The notes under the pieces were generated by a model. That model was not told the origin of the DNA. It ran no database searches and worked only from the letters and a program-made list of their open reading frames with translations. A stretch of DNA of 64,000 nt from positions 930,001 to 994,000 of the forward strand of contig CAMPDV010000007.1 in NCBI GenBank assembly GCA_946699065.1, given 5' to 3'. The stretch is from Loxodes magnus (Eukaryota > Ciliophora > Karyorelictea > Loxodida > Loxodidae). Shown here piece after piece: positions 35,022 through 48,379 of this stretch. Position 1 is the first letter of the stretch. The number at the start of each line of letters is the position of its first letter. A program made the position numbers and the translations under genes.

Positions 35022-36175
35022 TTTCTTGATAGATGCTTTATTTTTGCTTTTTTTTAGTTTTTTCTAAAATATAAATTCTCATAAATAAACTTACAAGCAT
35101 TGAAGGAAATACTCTGAATAGTGCTTAGAAGTTTTTTATTTTAAAAGTGAGTATTGTATACACTGATTTTTTAAATCTTGCCTAGGAAAAATAAAAAAAT
35201 GTAAACTACTTAAATAATTTCTAATTTATTTGTATGCTTATACTACTTATATCCAAGTTAATATAAGCATACTTTTTATATAACCATATATCCAGGTTAA
35301 AAGTTCTATTATTAAATTAACTTATTAAATCTTCTAATTTTAAATTATTTTAATTTGGCTTATTATTAGTTTGCTTTATGATAAGATTGCTTAAAATATA
35401 TTATTAAATCTAAGTTAATTTATAAGGAAAAATAGTCTTTCTTAATAAATAGCTTAAATGTATAAAATTAGTTTATTTTTAATTAATTTAATTTTGATAT
35501 AAAGAACATTAAGTACTTAAATTTAAATATAAGATTGTGCTATTATTAAAATTAAATCTTACTTTATTTCTTCTTTATTAACATAATAGAATGCTTATTG
35601 TTATTTACTAATTATACTAATATCACTACTATTAATTAAGTTCATACTATTTTTAGCAAAATTAAGACGGCTTGCTAGCATGTATTTAGTAAAAGAGTAT
35701 AATGCTAATGTTTAAATAAATTTTTGCAATTTTCTTTAGTGAATTTTGCATATATGTTTAAGTTTTTTGAAATAGAAATTTTAAAATTGGGTTAGGAAAT
35801 TTGTTTGAGTAGAATAAAAAAATTTTAAATATCTCAAGTCTCTACTTATATAAATACAAAAACTTAGACAAGAAATTACCTTGCTCCATGTCACTAAAAC
35901 AGATTTGCGATAGATTAGAATTAGATTTTTTCTGCTCAAAATATTATCCCTTCTATATCTCCTAACCTTTTCTACTCTAAATAACTATTTTTAGTTTTAA
36001 GTAGAACTCCTATTTCTATTTTCTTATTTTCTCATTTACATAAAATATTTCTGTAGCATTCTTTTTTCTTATTTGTATCTTGTCAGATAATCTCACTCTT
36101 TTCTTTTATTAAATTTTATCGATTTATGTATCAAACTTTGGCATATTTTCTATTTTATTAAAATTATTAACTAGC
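35022..36175. other. Upstream region of kinase copy 3
   Basis: The first about 110 nt resemble the upstream region of copy 1. The rest is AT-rich without a supported gene. Confidence 0.45.
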
Positions 36176-36179
36176 TTTT

Positions 36180-36610
36180 TATCACGCATTTATTTTCAAA
36201 TCTTTTTTACACTCTAAAAGGAAACAAGTTGTTGGCAAATTTCTCCTAATTGTTATCACACTGAGGATTAGCTTACTTTGCTTATTTCTTATTAAAGAAT
36301 TTAATTCTATAATGTATTTATTTTGCTTATTACTCTTCTTTCTATATTTATCTTTTACCTTGCTATCAAATATATTAATGAAACATTGAGATTCTTGATT
36401 CTTTAGATTTCTTAATATAAGTTTCCATCTGAATAATACCTTAAATTACTTATTTTAATGGTTTCAGGCTTATACTCTGCTATTTTAAATATTTCTATTC
36501 TTTATTAGGTTTAGCTCCATCAATAGTTAGTTTATTATCCGGAATTTAAGTTTATATGAGGCTTAGAAAACATCTTTCAGTTTATTTAGTCCATTGATAC
36601 TTCTTATATT
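36180..36610 (-). pseudogene. Unknown gene remnant of the tandem unit (SDG family), copy 3
   Basis: Minus strand: EIFKIAEYKPETIKISNLR, then YYSDGNLYQEIQRIKNLN. It aligns with copy 2 (NPETIKIDLLNYCLDGNL). Frames around it are broken. Same relative place upstream of the kinase as in units 1 and 2. Function unknown. Confidence 0.4.
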
Positions 36611-36974
36611 TGCCTGAAATAATATAAAAATTAATAAGAAAATAAGAATATTTGACTAATAAGCAAAAATATCTTTCAAGCTTAGAGTTATTAATTTGGA
36701 TAAGATTAAACAAAAAGTAATTATATAAACTTAAGATAGTAAAAGCAAAAGTTTATATATTTAGCTAAATAGATCACTCTAATTATTATTTCAACTTTAT
36801 ATTTATCACTAGAAATTTGTGAATGCGAACAACAAATCTTAAATAATTTATTATATTAGCTATATAGAAAAACTAATATAGCAAGTAAGAGTTTCTATTT
36901 AGTTAAATTAATATCTAAGTAAAATAAGTTTCTATGTATCTATTCAGAAGTTACTCTTTTATTTTGTATGCTTA

Positions 36975-37479
36975 ATTAAATTAAAATAGGCTTTTAGTTT
37001 TAAGTATTATTAAGAGAGTATTTAATATCAGATGATAAAGTGCTTTATAGCAGTTAATAATTAACACTATATCTTAAATAAAAGGAATATGCTAGAAGGT
37101 TTAATGTAACCTAGATATTTTAATTACTTATACATCTTTATTAAGAAACTTCATAATCAAAATAATATCAAATAAGTAAACTCTAATTTCAACAATAGTT
37201 AAATACAGCTGTTGCTTAATGCTAATTAAATAGAAGTATGGTATAGTCATTTATAGTAAAAATAATAACTACCTTAAATAAATAATTTTTAGTTAAAAGA
37301 AGCTTTTATAACTAATAACTAACTTTAATCTTTCTCATATATTTGCTTAATTAATAAATTTATTTTTAAGCTTTAATAAGAAGGGTAGGAACATTAAGAA
37401 TTATATAAAACTTAGTTTTAATTTAACTCTTTATTAATACTTAGCGCATAAAAATAAGAGAGACTTTCATAAAGAAAAA
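36975..37479. repeat. 505-bp near-identical block, copy B
   Basis: Partner of 26933-27437 at identical length. Neighbouring DNA of the two units is diverged, so this block was copied or homogenised recently. No gene is visible in it. Confidence 0.75.
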
Positions 37480-37481
37480 AG

Positions 37482-38512
37482 CTATTTATATAAGTTTTTA
37501 GAATATGCATATTTAAATTTAAAATTGAGTTCATTCGTTTTAAATGCTTATTAAATGATTTATGAAATTATTTACTTAAATGGAAATCCTTTTAACTAGT
37601 ATTATAAATAAAAGATATTAATAATAAAAGATGAATTTAGATTTCTAAATAACTAACATAAGCTAATTTAAGAGAAAATTAATTATTTGTTAAAAAGTAA
37701 AAGTTTAGAATTAAAAGACTGAATAGTTATAACTAAAATATTTAGTTTTAGTAAATGTACTAAAGACTTTAAATTAAACTTTATAAAGCGTAGTTATTAA
37801 TCTATTTATCTGCTAATAAACATTAAGTTTATTAAGGGTGCTATCATTTATATCTTATTATTTATATATAGCTTATAAATAAGGCTTCTATTGCTAATTT
37901 AAGTTTAATCACTATTTAATAATAAAAAGCATTGAATCAAGTCATAAAGATTAATAAGAAAATAGTAATTTCGTTTTAAGCAATAGATAGTGGAGGTAAT
38001 AAAATATAGGTAGATAATTATATAATTGATATGAAATAGGTTTTGAAATTATATTTCATTATATAAAATATATAATATGCTACTTATTAAAAACTTTTTA
38101 AATTTCATATAATTATTAGATTAAATATGATATATGAGATTAATTAATCTATATAAATATTTATTATTTATACATTTATGCTTTGTTCTTTATTGTTAAT
38201 TTAATAACTATACAAACTTTAAATTATATCAATTGTATAATAATAAAGCTATTTTGAATAAAGACTTTAAGAATAATTAAAAAAAAATATATTAAAAATT
38301 AGACTTAAAGAAAAAGCTAAGAAGATTATAAGGAAAAAAATGAAGTATTATTGTGATAAAGAAAAGGTTTATTTAAGATTATAATTTTTAGACTTTTAAT
38401 AGTTATAAAAAAATCAAATATTATTAAGATAATCCAGTAATAAAAATAATTTACTAAGATAAATTTATCATAATGATTCTTCACACAATTAACAATTAAA
38501 TTGGCTAAAAAA
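37482..38512. other. End of tandem array; remnant of the element's upstream ORF
   Basis: AT-rich. 38229-38262 matches the last bases of ORF 29114-29641 (TTATATCAATTGTATAATAA and following), 250 nt before the intact gag-like ORF at 38515. No other coding sequence is supported. Confidence 0.5.
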
Positions 38513-38514
38513 AA

Positions 38515-39360
38515 ATGGATTAATCTCTTCGACTCTCAAAAAATTAACTTAGAAACCTAAAGAAAAAAGCGGCAAAAGAAATTTAGAAAAAATAATAACA
38601 ATAGGAGGAGTCAAGCTCTTCTTCAGAAGGTAAAGTTATGGTAGGATAAATAGAGATAAGTTAACCTAAAAACGAAACTAATCAAAAACTTTAAATTTAA
38701 TTAGACCAAATGTAAAAAGTAATCTCAAATTATGAAGAAACAACTTACAACTTAGGCGAAAAAATACGGGAACTAATGAGTAATATAGAAGATTAGAACA
38801 ACGAATTACTAATACTTAGAAGATAACTTATTTGTAGCAAATTAATAACGGAAGAATAACTCTGAACTTAATCATAATAAAATTTTAAATACGACACAAA
38901 AATGGAAATAGAAAAAATACCAATAGAATTAAAAACAGAATTGAATCCAGAAAAAGAAATGATTGCTACAAGTTTCATTAAAAGATTAGAAAATATAGAA
39001 AATAAATTATCATAAAAAAGAACGAAATAAAGACAATAATACAAACTTTGTTGATGTTGCAAATCAAATCAACATATTTTAAAAAACTGTTGATAATGAA
39101 AGAAAATAAACGAATAAGAGCAGAAAAGAACATGGAGACAACTCAATAAACTATGAATAACTCCAACAGGGATCTACAAATAAAAGCTTTTTGCAAGACC
39201 ACTTGAACGGTTACAGTGGTAACCTTCCACTTAATAAAAAGGTCGTGGATCACACCCACGTTAAAAAAGCTGTCCGCAGGAACTGGTTGCAATTCCAGAG
39301 AATGCAAAACTCTACTAACTTTAAGTATATTATTATTATTATTATTAACAATTAAATTGA
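38515..39360 (+). CDS. Gag-like CCHC zinc-knuckle coiled-coil protein, second intact copy
   Basis: 281 residues, ATG 38515 to TGA 39358-39360, uninterrupted. N-terminus MDQSLRLSKNQLRNLKKKAA, a Ser/Glu patch, then a coiled coil (NYEETTYNLGEKIRELMSN). KMEIEKIP leads to a perfect knuckle CWCCKSNQHILKNC (C, C, H, C at 1, 4, 9, 14; Trp coded by TGA) and LWITPTGIYKQKL, the family C-terminal signature. It is far diverged from copy 30312 outside these motifs, so it is a separate subfamily. The last 50 codons run through three perfect hairpins and the TAT-repeat, so the true stop may be an earlier TGA, e.g. after the knuckle, though the signature Trp argues against that. Role by layout: nucleic-acid-binding Gag/ORF1-like protein. 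Confidence 0.7.
39209..39298. repeat. Cluster of three perfect hairpins in the 3' part of the gag-like copy
   Basis: GGTTAC/GTAACC (39209-39224), CGTGG/CCACG (39244-39260) and CTGG/CCAG (39283-39298), in 90 nt that are much richer in G and C than the surroundings. A TAT-repeat tail follows at 39328-39347. Confidence 0.65.
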
Positions 39361-40517
39361 GAATAATCTATTTATTTGTTACATTACTCATACTAGATTA
39401 CTGCAAATTAAAGGTTTAAGAGACTAATTATAAAATTTTAAAATGAAGTGAATTTATAAAATAACTGGACTTGGATACCTTTCCAAATTATTTTGCTTAT
39501 TACATATCAATTCTACAAAGTTACTTTATTTAAATTTAAATAAAAAATAATTCTTTTTCTTTATCTTTGTTTGATATTCTTTATTAACTTTTCATATAAA
39601 TAATTTCTTTAATTTTTTATTAATTTAAATCTTTAATATTTTGATTATTATTTTTTTACTATTTAATCAAATTTTATGTTTTATTTTTAATTTTTCTTAA
39701 AATCGAAGTATCTTTTTAGATTTTTAAATATCTTTATTAATTAGCTTGATATACTATATATTTTTTTCAATTTTTATCGTTAACATAAAATAAAGTAAAT
39801 TAGATGCTTTTTTATTAAATTTTAAGTTTATTAACTATGATATTATAATTTATTTATTATGCAGCTTTATTATTTTTACCTTTTACAAACATGTATTGCA
39901 CAATTCTTACAATTAAGCAATAGCAATCTTTTGAATTATTTATTAAATAAGAATGTAAACTTAATTTATTGCTTTATTTAATAATCTATTTGATAAAACA
40001 TTTAAAAGCATTATTTATAAGATAAAAAGGTTTTTAAATTGATAAGAATTTTTAATAAATGTACTGAAAATGATTTTGTTAGTATAATATACTTTCTTTT
40101 TATTATTTTTGCAATAAATATTTTTTAATTTCATTTATTTTTATATATTATTTTAAGAAAATAGTATTAACATTAGACAAAATTGCTGTTAAATAATTTT
40201 AACTTTATGTTTATTAATTAATTTAATATCAAAAATTTTTATTTAGTGATCTATAAAAATTTTGCATAAATTTTAGGTAAAATTTAGTGAAATTAAATTT
40301 CTAATAAAAAAGATTAAAATAAAATATAATAACTTTAAGGCTGATTTATATATAGCTTATTTTACATTTAATTAGTAATAAATATATTTAAATATCTATT
40401 TTATATGTTTATTATTATATACATTTATTATATAAGTGCAATCTGAAGAAAATTATTTTATCAAAGTGAAAGATTTAAATTAAAATAGTTAAGTTTAGTT
40501 GGTTAAAAGCTTTTATC
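39361..40517. other. AT-rich intergenic DNA
   Basis: No gene, repeat or hairpin cluster supported. Confidence 0.5.
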
Positions 40518-42368
40518 TCAATGTTATTAATGATATTATATGACTCCTAGAGAAAAATTGTAACTCTTCTTTTCTTGGTTCCATTATACTTACAGTGATG
40601 TCTTGGTTAAGAATTTTTTTAAGTAATTAACTTAATTTACTTTTATACTTGTATAAGATATATCCAAGTATTTTAAGTTTTTGTAAAGATGTTAATTAAG
40701 TTCTAAATTTGGGAAAGCCTCTATAGTAATTTACTAGTTATAACTTATATCTAGTTACTGCAAATTTTTGCAATTAGAAATAATCCAGCAAACATCTTAA
40801 TTGCTTATATGGCATAGAGATAAACTTAATTGATTTAAATTCTGCATTTAAGATAACTCCTTTATGCAATTTTAGTCACCTAGTATGCATCGCTTGAAGT
40901 TAAGGCTTTTAAGTTAAATACAGTTATGCAAAGCCTGAATAGTTTCATTAGAGATATAAGTTAATCCTCCTAACTTAACTGAATTAAGTTTTGTACAATT
41001 TTTAAAGATATAGCATAAAGTTTCGGTAGCTATGTTTCCTGTACTTACAAGCGAAATTTCTTTATAATTTTATCCATACTAACCTATCTATTTTAGCACT
41101 TAATCACTAAAATTATTAATTAAATGCAAACTTAGACTTTACAACTACGGAGCATTTTATAATAAAAGTATCAAGTTGTTATCACTAAAAAACTATGTAT
41201 TATGTATTTCTATATGCAAAAGCTTGAGATGCTATTTAGAAAATAAACTTTCGTAACCTTTGGAAGAAAAGTTCATTTAGTCTTTGATTTTTAGTTGTAT
41301 TAAATTGTAATTTTTTACTTTTTCAAGAAATTAGTCTGTTTAATTATCAGTTTTAGATAAGTATATTGTATTTAGATTTGGACATCTGTCTATAAACTTG
41401 TCTATATATAAGTTCTCATTAATTTGTATTTCTTCTATCTATTTTCCTTTTATATCTAGATAATCTATGATTGTGCTTAGGTTTATATCTTTGTTTTGTA
41501 TTCTTATTATTTTAAGGTTCAATCTAAGGCAATAATCTAGCAAAAATTACCCAGTAAAGCTTTAAGTATGTAAATCATTATTTATTTCAATAGTTTCTAG
41601 GTTTATTAACTTCTCTAAAAAATTAAAATTTTCATCTTTTAGTTAATTATTCATGAAGACTAGCTTTTTAAGACTCTAGCAAAACTAAATATTTGAAAGT
41701 GGAAATTTAATTAAGTTTCAATTTTGAATTTATAACTCTTGCAAGTATTTAGAATTACTTTTCTATTGTACTTATGAATACTGGCATTAAATACATTTAT
41801 CCAATTCTTTCTATAATTAAGTGCATAATTTAATAGTAAATTTCTGCCCATTAACATTGAGAACTCTAACTTCTTGCTTAGATAATTATTTTAGTGTTCA
41901 TTGCATCTTATTTATTACGAATTTTTCATCTTCTTTGTAAATTTTTATTTCTAGTTTTTTTAGTTAAAATTTAAAGTTATTGAAAAATTTGCAAGCAAGT
42001 TGTAAACGACATATATCTTTATTTCCTAAGAATTGAAATATGTTTTATAGAATGTAACTTTTTTATCATAGCTAGTGATTTTTTATTTAATTTGCTAGAT
42101 ATTCTTTTGTTTATTATTTCGCTTCTTCCTATTTTTAATTATCTGCTTATTCTTCCTTAAGAAGTATTTAAGATTCATTGTTTTAATTTTACATTTTAGC
42201 ATTTAATTCATCCTTTATTATTAGTTCTTATTACCAAGCATTTATTGAAATTTATTTTGTTTTTTCTAGTTCCGATTCTTAGTTTTTTTCTCATTAGCTT
42301 TATATAAACAAAATTTTGGTATTTAGGTGATTTAATCTTTGAGTGGTATTTAAATTTTTCTCTGCCAT
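40518..42368 (-). CDS. F-box/leucine-rich-repeat protein, paralogue 1
   Basis: 616 residues, ATG at 42368, TGA at 40520-40518, frame exact. A Gln/Lys/Glu-rich N-terminus of about 100 residues is followed by an F-box-like segment (105-145): SYILQNIFQFLGNKDICRLQ then LACKFFNNF. The rest is a string of LRRs of the cysteine-containing (FBXL) type, e.g. LDYCLRLNLKIIRIQNKDI, RCPNLNTIYLSK, NCTKLNSVKLGGLTYISNE, LDISYNQQI. FBXL proteins are substrate receptors of SCF ubiquitin ligases, binding Skp1 through the F-box and targets through the LRR; that is the likely role, target unknown. Its neighbour at 44349 is a tandem paralogue on the same strand. Earlier ATGs were not found in frame. Confidence 0.8.
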
Positions 42369-44345
42369 TAATTATAATTAATTGAGTTTTAAATGAAATT
42401 TTCTCTTAATAATAAATAACTAAAAAGCTAGCCTTCATATGAATAGCTTTGCTTTATAATATCTATTGAATTATTTTATTTAGTCAATATTATAATCTAA
42501 ACACTATTTCCTCTTTATTTATTAAATCCAAATATTAAAGAAAAATAATATTTTTATTAAAATTAAGTAATAAATACCAGCAAATATATAACTAACTACT
42601 TTCAATATAATAAGTATAAGTATTAAGAATAATAAGCTAGCAAATATAATAATTTTAATACTATTAGCTTCAAATTAAATAAAGCTTATTGTAGTAAATC
42701 TTTTTTATTGCTTATTTTAATTTGTAATTAAGATTTAATAAATAAATCTAAATTACTGTTATTTGTACTAATATTTAATATTTAGGCATATATGTTCAAT
42801 TAAATTAATCTTTATAATTCCATAAGTAAAATTGTTTAAAATTTTATATTCTTAAAGCTTTTTAAAATTAAAATTTATTTAGAATGAATACATTTATTAT
42901 ATTTTGCTAAATAATATTATTGATTAAAATAATAATTATTTAATATAAAGATATTAATTTAAACTTATAAAGTAATACCTTATAAAAATAAAAGATTTTT
43001 TGTAAAATTAGTGTCTGATTAATAAATACTCCTTTATTATACAAATTAAAATTTTAATTAAAACCTTAAATTATAATCTTTAAACTGAGAATCAAAAGTA
43101 ATATTAAAAATCTTTTAATAAATGATTTTCTTTAGCAATTACCTCAACTATTTTAAAATATTCTAGCATATCATATTGTCCTAAATTAGTTTAAACGATT
43201 TGAAACTTTTAATATTTTGATATTTTCTCATCTATATTAATTATAAATAACCCTTTTCAAAAGTAAAGCTGTAGACTTTTTTCAATTAAAAGTTATTAAA
43301 TAAATAATTAAAAATAATAATAATCCGAATATTAAAATTATTTCCTTTTTTACCTTTTAGACTAAATTAATTAAAACCATTTTACTAAATTATTTTAAGA
43401 TTAAATTTTAAGTTAAAAATTTATTTTAATGTATTTAAATATTTTTATTTTATTCTAGTTTATTAAATAAAAAATTGAGTTACATCTTTTAAGAAAAATA
43501 AAAATGATTACCTTTTAGAAAAGTTTAGAATAATTTTAATTAAGGAATAATTAAAAATAAAATTTATGTAATTCTAACTTTCGATAACATAGAAAGAAAA
43601 ATTAACATTTGATATTATTGATTTGAATATTAGACAAATATAAAACTATAAAATATTATAGATTTTAAACTTATAAATTTATTATTAAATTAGATTTTTA
43701 TTTAATTATTTAATCTAATATTTAATTAAATACATAAGTTAATAATTAAGCATCCTTTTAATTTAATTACTTAGCTTTTTATATAAATTTTGATATAACT
43801 TATATGATATCAATATACTATAAGCTTTTTCTCTTTTTTATTAATTTACATTTTCTTTATATTAATGTATTTATATTTATATATTTAAAATGCTCTCATA
43901 GTTTATAATAGCAATGCATAATAAAGTACATAATTATAATTAAAATAAAAGCTTACAATAGAGTATCTTTTTAATTTAAGTTTTAACTTATTTGTGGTTA
44001 TTAGCATAATAATGGAATTATAATAGATAATATTTAAATTTTAAACTAAATAGTGCTATATATTTTATAATTAAAATTAAAATTTATAAGCAAATAAAAT
44101 ATAAATATAAACTTGCTGCTTTGTTGAAATTATCCTAAATTTAAAAATTATTTAATGCTTATCTCTAAATTTTAATATTTTCAATAATTGTTATTAAAAA
44201 TAATTTACTTTTATAAATAAATTTTGTTTAAGTAGTTAATGGAATTAAAAAACTTTAAATAATAATATGAATAATGCTTTTGAAACTATTTGACTAATAA
44301 TTTAGATAATTTATTTTAATTATTTCAATTAAAACTAATTTTAGT
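42369..44345. other. Intergenic region between the two F-box/LRR genes
   Basis: Very AT-rich, no gene supported. It contains the upstream region of paralogue 1 and the 3' flank of paralogue 2. Confidence 0.5.
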
Positions 44346-44348
44346 TTT

Positions 44349-46250
44349 TCATTTTTCAAATTTTGTTTAAACTTCTAAATCAAAATCCATTAATTTTCCA
44401 TTCTCTGTTTCATTGTCTATTACATTAATCTAAGCGTATTATTATCTTATTTATTAAGCTTATTTCTAATTTATTTTCGTTCCTTAAATGAATAAAGACT
44501 TAAGATTGCTTTAAATCAAAATTTACTATCCTCTTTCTTAAGAAGTTAAAAGAGCACTAAAAGTTACATTTTAGTTATAGTTTAGATTAAAATACTTCAA
44601 ACTTCTACATAATCTAATAATTTATCTCACATCTTCATCTAATAAATTACACCCATTTAAACATAATTTTTAAAGCTTTTTAATTTAAACTAAATATTAT
44701 ATATAATTATTGTCCTAAAACTTGCAATTGTTTATTACTAGTTCTTTTAAACTTTAGCAGTTTTACTATAGAACTTAAAGTGTTAATTAGCTTATTTATA
44801 CAATTTTGTTGAGGGTTATTTATTTTAGATTCCTACAGTTTTAGAAAATGATTTACAAAGTTTAGTTTGTAATGTTTTAGTTAAATTGAAGCGTTATCAA
44901 TTCTAAATTTTACCCATATTATCCTATTTTTTAAAGATCTCCTTCCTAGATTTATTTTAATATTTATAGATTAAGCGACTTTAGCTTAGTAGCATTTTAC
45001 ATTAATAGATCTAAATGAGAATTTCCAAAATTTTTGCAATTAACTATGCTTATTTATTACAATTCAGAATAAATTTAAGAAAAGTAGCAAAGAAAGTCTT
45101 AACTAGTAAAGTTTTCTGCATTATGTATTGCTAAATGAGTCAAACTGTATTATTTAAGTTTTTAGAGTATTGAACTCTATAGAGAGTAAGCATTTTTTAA
45201 TTCTATTCTTTTTAAATTTGGACAAAGTTCTAAAATCTCATTTATTTCTTAATTATCATTTATTATTATTTCCTCAATCAAAGCTCCTTTGACTTCTAAA
45301 TAACTTCTTATACTTTTGAAATTTATTGAAGAACTTTTTATTTTCAGCACTTTTAAATTCAAATTCTTACAACTCTCTATAATACGTGTCTTTTCATTAA
45401 AAGAGAATAGATTTTTTGTAACTATTTCAAGGAATTCTAAATTTTTACAATTTTCAAGAAAATTCAAATTTCCGCTATCCGTATTATAATTTAATGCCAT
45501 CCCCTTTACATATTTTAAAAGTTCTGTTTCCTTTTAGCTTATTTAGAATAAATTAAGGCATTTTAATTTCATTTCAAAAACATTCGATCTACTATTCTCT
45601 TTTTGATTCTTCTATTTTTATCTAATTAAAATACTTTCATTTACTTCTTTTAATATTTATTACTGTAAACTTTCTTACATTTCAGTAGTGTCAATTTCCA
45701 AATGTTATAAATCTGAATTAGATACCTATTTCAAGATTCATTTTGTCTTACTCTTTACGAATTTTTTATCTTCATTGAATTTTTTTATAATTAATTTTTC
45801 AAATTTATGAACTGTCTTGTATAAAAGTTTGTTTGCACTAATTAAACGACAAATATCTTTTATTTGTAAAAACTGGCAAATTAGAAAGATCATATATTTA
45901 TTTTAGAGTATATTTTAAATGTAATTTTTTGATTTTTTCTATTATTTATTTACTTGCTAAAGTTCTAAGCCTTCTAAACTTTCGCTTTCTATTTATCTCT
46001 TTATTTTGCATATCATTTCATTGCTTATCATTTAATTTTTTATTTTCTTATTCTATTGCCTAAGATTACTTTTTAAAGTCTTTTATTCTTCTTAAGCTTA
46101 AGTTTAAAAATTTGGAAATGGGTTATTTTATTTTTCTTTAGCCTGTGAGATACTTATTTATTGTTAAATAAGTTAGAAATTTTCTGAATCGAAGTTATTG
46201 ACTGGATCCCAAATAAATTTTGACTAAGTTCTAAAGTCTAGATATTCCAT
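44349..46250 (-). CDS. F-box/leucine-rich-repeat protein, paralogue 2
   Basis: 633 residues if started at ATG 46250 (MEYLDFRTQSKFIWDPVNNF); another in-frame ATG lies at 46031. TGA stop at 44351-44349. Gln/Lys-rich N-terminal region, then the F-box-like segment MIFLICQFLQIKDICRLISA with NKLLYKTVHKF, then LRRs: NLNFLENCKNLEFLEIV, ILELCPNLKRIELKNA, NATKLKSLNLQ, NCRNLKQITLNKI, NCQSLKELVINNCKF, LCRSLKYFNLNY. The C-terminal tail is acidic (DNETENGKLMDFDLEV). Same strand and layout as paralogue 1, so a tandem duplication. It shares F-box wording (KDICRL) with it but the LRRs have diverged. Likely an SCF substrate receptor by family. Protein-like text upstream of 46250 hints at a longer N-terminus. 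Confidence 0.8.
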
Positions 46251-46644
46251 TTATTATACTTATTAATGTTTATTGCATTTTTATTAATGAGAATAAAATA
46301 AGTAATTACACTATTAATTATATTGTAAGTCTCTCCTTTTCCATTAGATGTGAAGCTTATTTCTCTATTAAATCAGTAAAATCTAATAGTTAAAGAAATT
46401 TAATTAATTTAAAGTAATTTTATTCTAATTATTAATCTGCAACGATTCAGATTTTCAATTCTTATGATCAATTTATTTCATTGCTATTGAATAACTTATT
46501 TTTAATTTCAAATGTTACCCAAATATCTCTTTTTTTCAGTTTCCTTTTATTATGTATATTATCTAAAAATAAATAAATCTAAGATTTAGCACTATCTTAT
46601 ACATAACTCACTGTTTTTAGTTAATAAATAATAAATTCTATTAT

Positions 46645-46676
46645 AGAGTGCCTAGAACCTTGTTGGTTTACAGCTC
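46645..46676 (-). repeat. Dispersed AGAGC...GCTCT palindromic element, diverged long-loop form
   Basis: AGAGTGCCTAGAACCTTGTT then GGTTTACAGCTCT: imperfect arms, but the loop still resembles that of 2311 and 29558 (CTTGTTGG against CTTCATTGG). Flanks TTAT and TTTT are kept. Confidence 0.5.
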
Positions 46677-47711
46677 TTTTTAACAACTATAATTTCTTTC
46701 CATATATTTCTAGGAATTATATCAATCCACTAAATTAGAAAGTATTAAAGATAACATAGCTTTTTATTTTCTTCCTGAAAGTAAAATACTTATTTATAAG
46801 CATTAATAGCCATTAATGCTTAAATGATATTAAAGCTACTAAAATTAAAAAATATTAATAAGAGTAGCATTATTATAATAACATTAGTAACTTTGATTTA
46901 TCTCATTAATATAGATACACAATTAGTTCCTTTAATAATACACTAATAGCTAAATACAACTAATTTAAGTTTAAAATAATAGCATTGCAAATATAACTAA
47001 AAAGAGTTTCTATAGCCTAAGAACTAAATAATATAATTATTTTACTATTTTCCTCTATTATAGAAAAGATTCTATTTAAATAATCTAAAAAATCAACTAA
47101 ATAAGGATAAATGTAACAATCTTCTATATTTAAGTTGCTTTGACAGGAAAATAAAATAAAGACGAAATTACGAAAGGCTAATGAAATTTGATTACTAAGA
47201 TTTTAATTTTAGAGTCCGATCTTTTATATGAAATGATTTAGATTTATTAGATATAGTTGTCCTTTTAGAAGAGTAATTATTATTATATTTTCATCAATTT
47301 TATTAAAATTAAAAAATAAGTTAATTATATATCTATTCTTAAAACATGATACTTGATATACCACTCATCTAGTTTTTTAATAAGCAAGTTTAGATTAAAA
47401 GTAGTTGCAAAGTAAATAATTTAGTATTAATAGTTAATTAAGAATTTACTAGATATATATTTATTCTGCTTTTTATTTCATCAATTCCATTTCCTGCTAA
47501 ATATTTTCAAACTGAATAGCTTATTGTTTGAATCAAAGCAGATTTAATAAATCTCTATATTTTAATTATAAAAGTTTTAAATAACTTAAGTTAATTTAAT
47601 GAGAAACCTAAATAAAATAATAAAGAATTATTTTAACGTTAAATAGAATATAAAATAAATAAAAAAGAATAAACTATTTAATTATTTTAAGATTAATTAT
47701 ATTTATTAAGC

Positions 47712-47755
47712 ATATCTGAGTGCTAATACATAGATATCTGAGTGCTTATATATAG
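47712..47755. repeat. Two-copy 22-bp tandem repeat
   Basis: ATATCTGAGTGCTAATACAT and a second copy starting at 47734 (ATATCTGAGTGCTTATATAT). Only two units. Confidence 0.5.
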
Positions 47756-48379
47756 TGTTATTTTAACTATAATATTAATAATTTAAAATATTCATGCTTA
47801 TCAGCTTTATTATTTTTAGGCTAAGCTTTATCTATTTTTATAATTTTGCAATTAAGTTTATAAATTTATTAGAGTTATAAAGGGTAATCGCTTTATCTCA
47901 TTATAATTTTCAGTTCACACCAAATTATTGGTTATATACAAGAAGAAGTTTAGTATAATTTCATATTTAATACATTCATTCTAAACTTTATTATTCTTTC
48001 TTTCATTTTAATGAGATTTTAAATTAAATGTTTATATTGTATAACTAAATTTTTCATTTACTTATATTTGGGCTATATGCATTTTATTTAAAAAATAATT
48101 ACCAAAAGCACAAAAAAGACAGAACTGAGATTTTAATAAACTATAAAATAATTTTATCTTAAATGAGACTAGTGAAAGATACATCCTTACTTTAATTTAA
48201 ATTAATATCATAATCACAGAGAATTGTTATGAAGCTTTATTACTTATTTGCTATTTTCTTCCCTAATTCATATATTTTTTATTTTAAGTTTATTAAATTT
48301 TGCATTGATGAATCTATTTAGTTTTTTAATCTACAATAATTTAATGTTTAATTAAAGGATATTTAGATCAACTATTATA

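Larger units (their letters stand above)
46300..48375. other. Intergenic region with a palindromic element
   Basis: 46300-46520 still has protein-like minus-strand text (HLKLKISYSIAMKQIDHKNW) that could be an upstream exon of the F-box gene, out of frame by my count. Beyond that it is AT-rich with the palindromic element at 46645 and a 22-bp tandem repeat at 47712. No gene supported. Confidence 0.4.

Noticed and set aside
45249-45500. Short LRR ORF read with the standard code
   Set aside because: It is only an internal fragment of the F-box/LRR gene 44349-46250, cut at UAA codons that encode Gln here.
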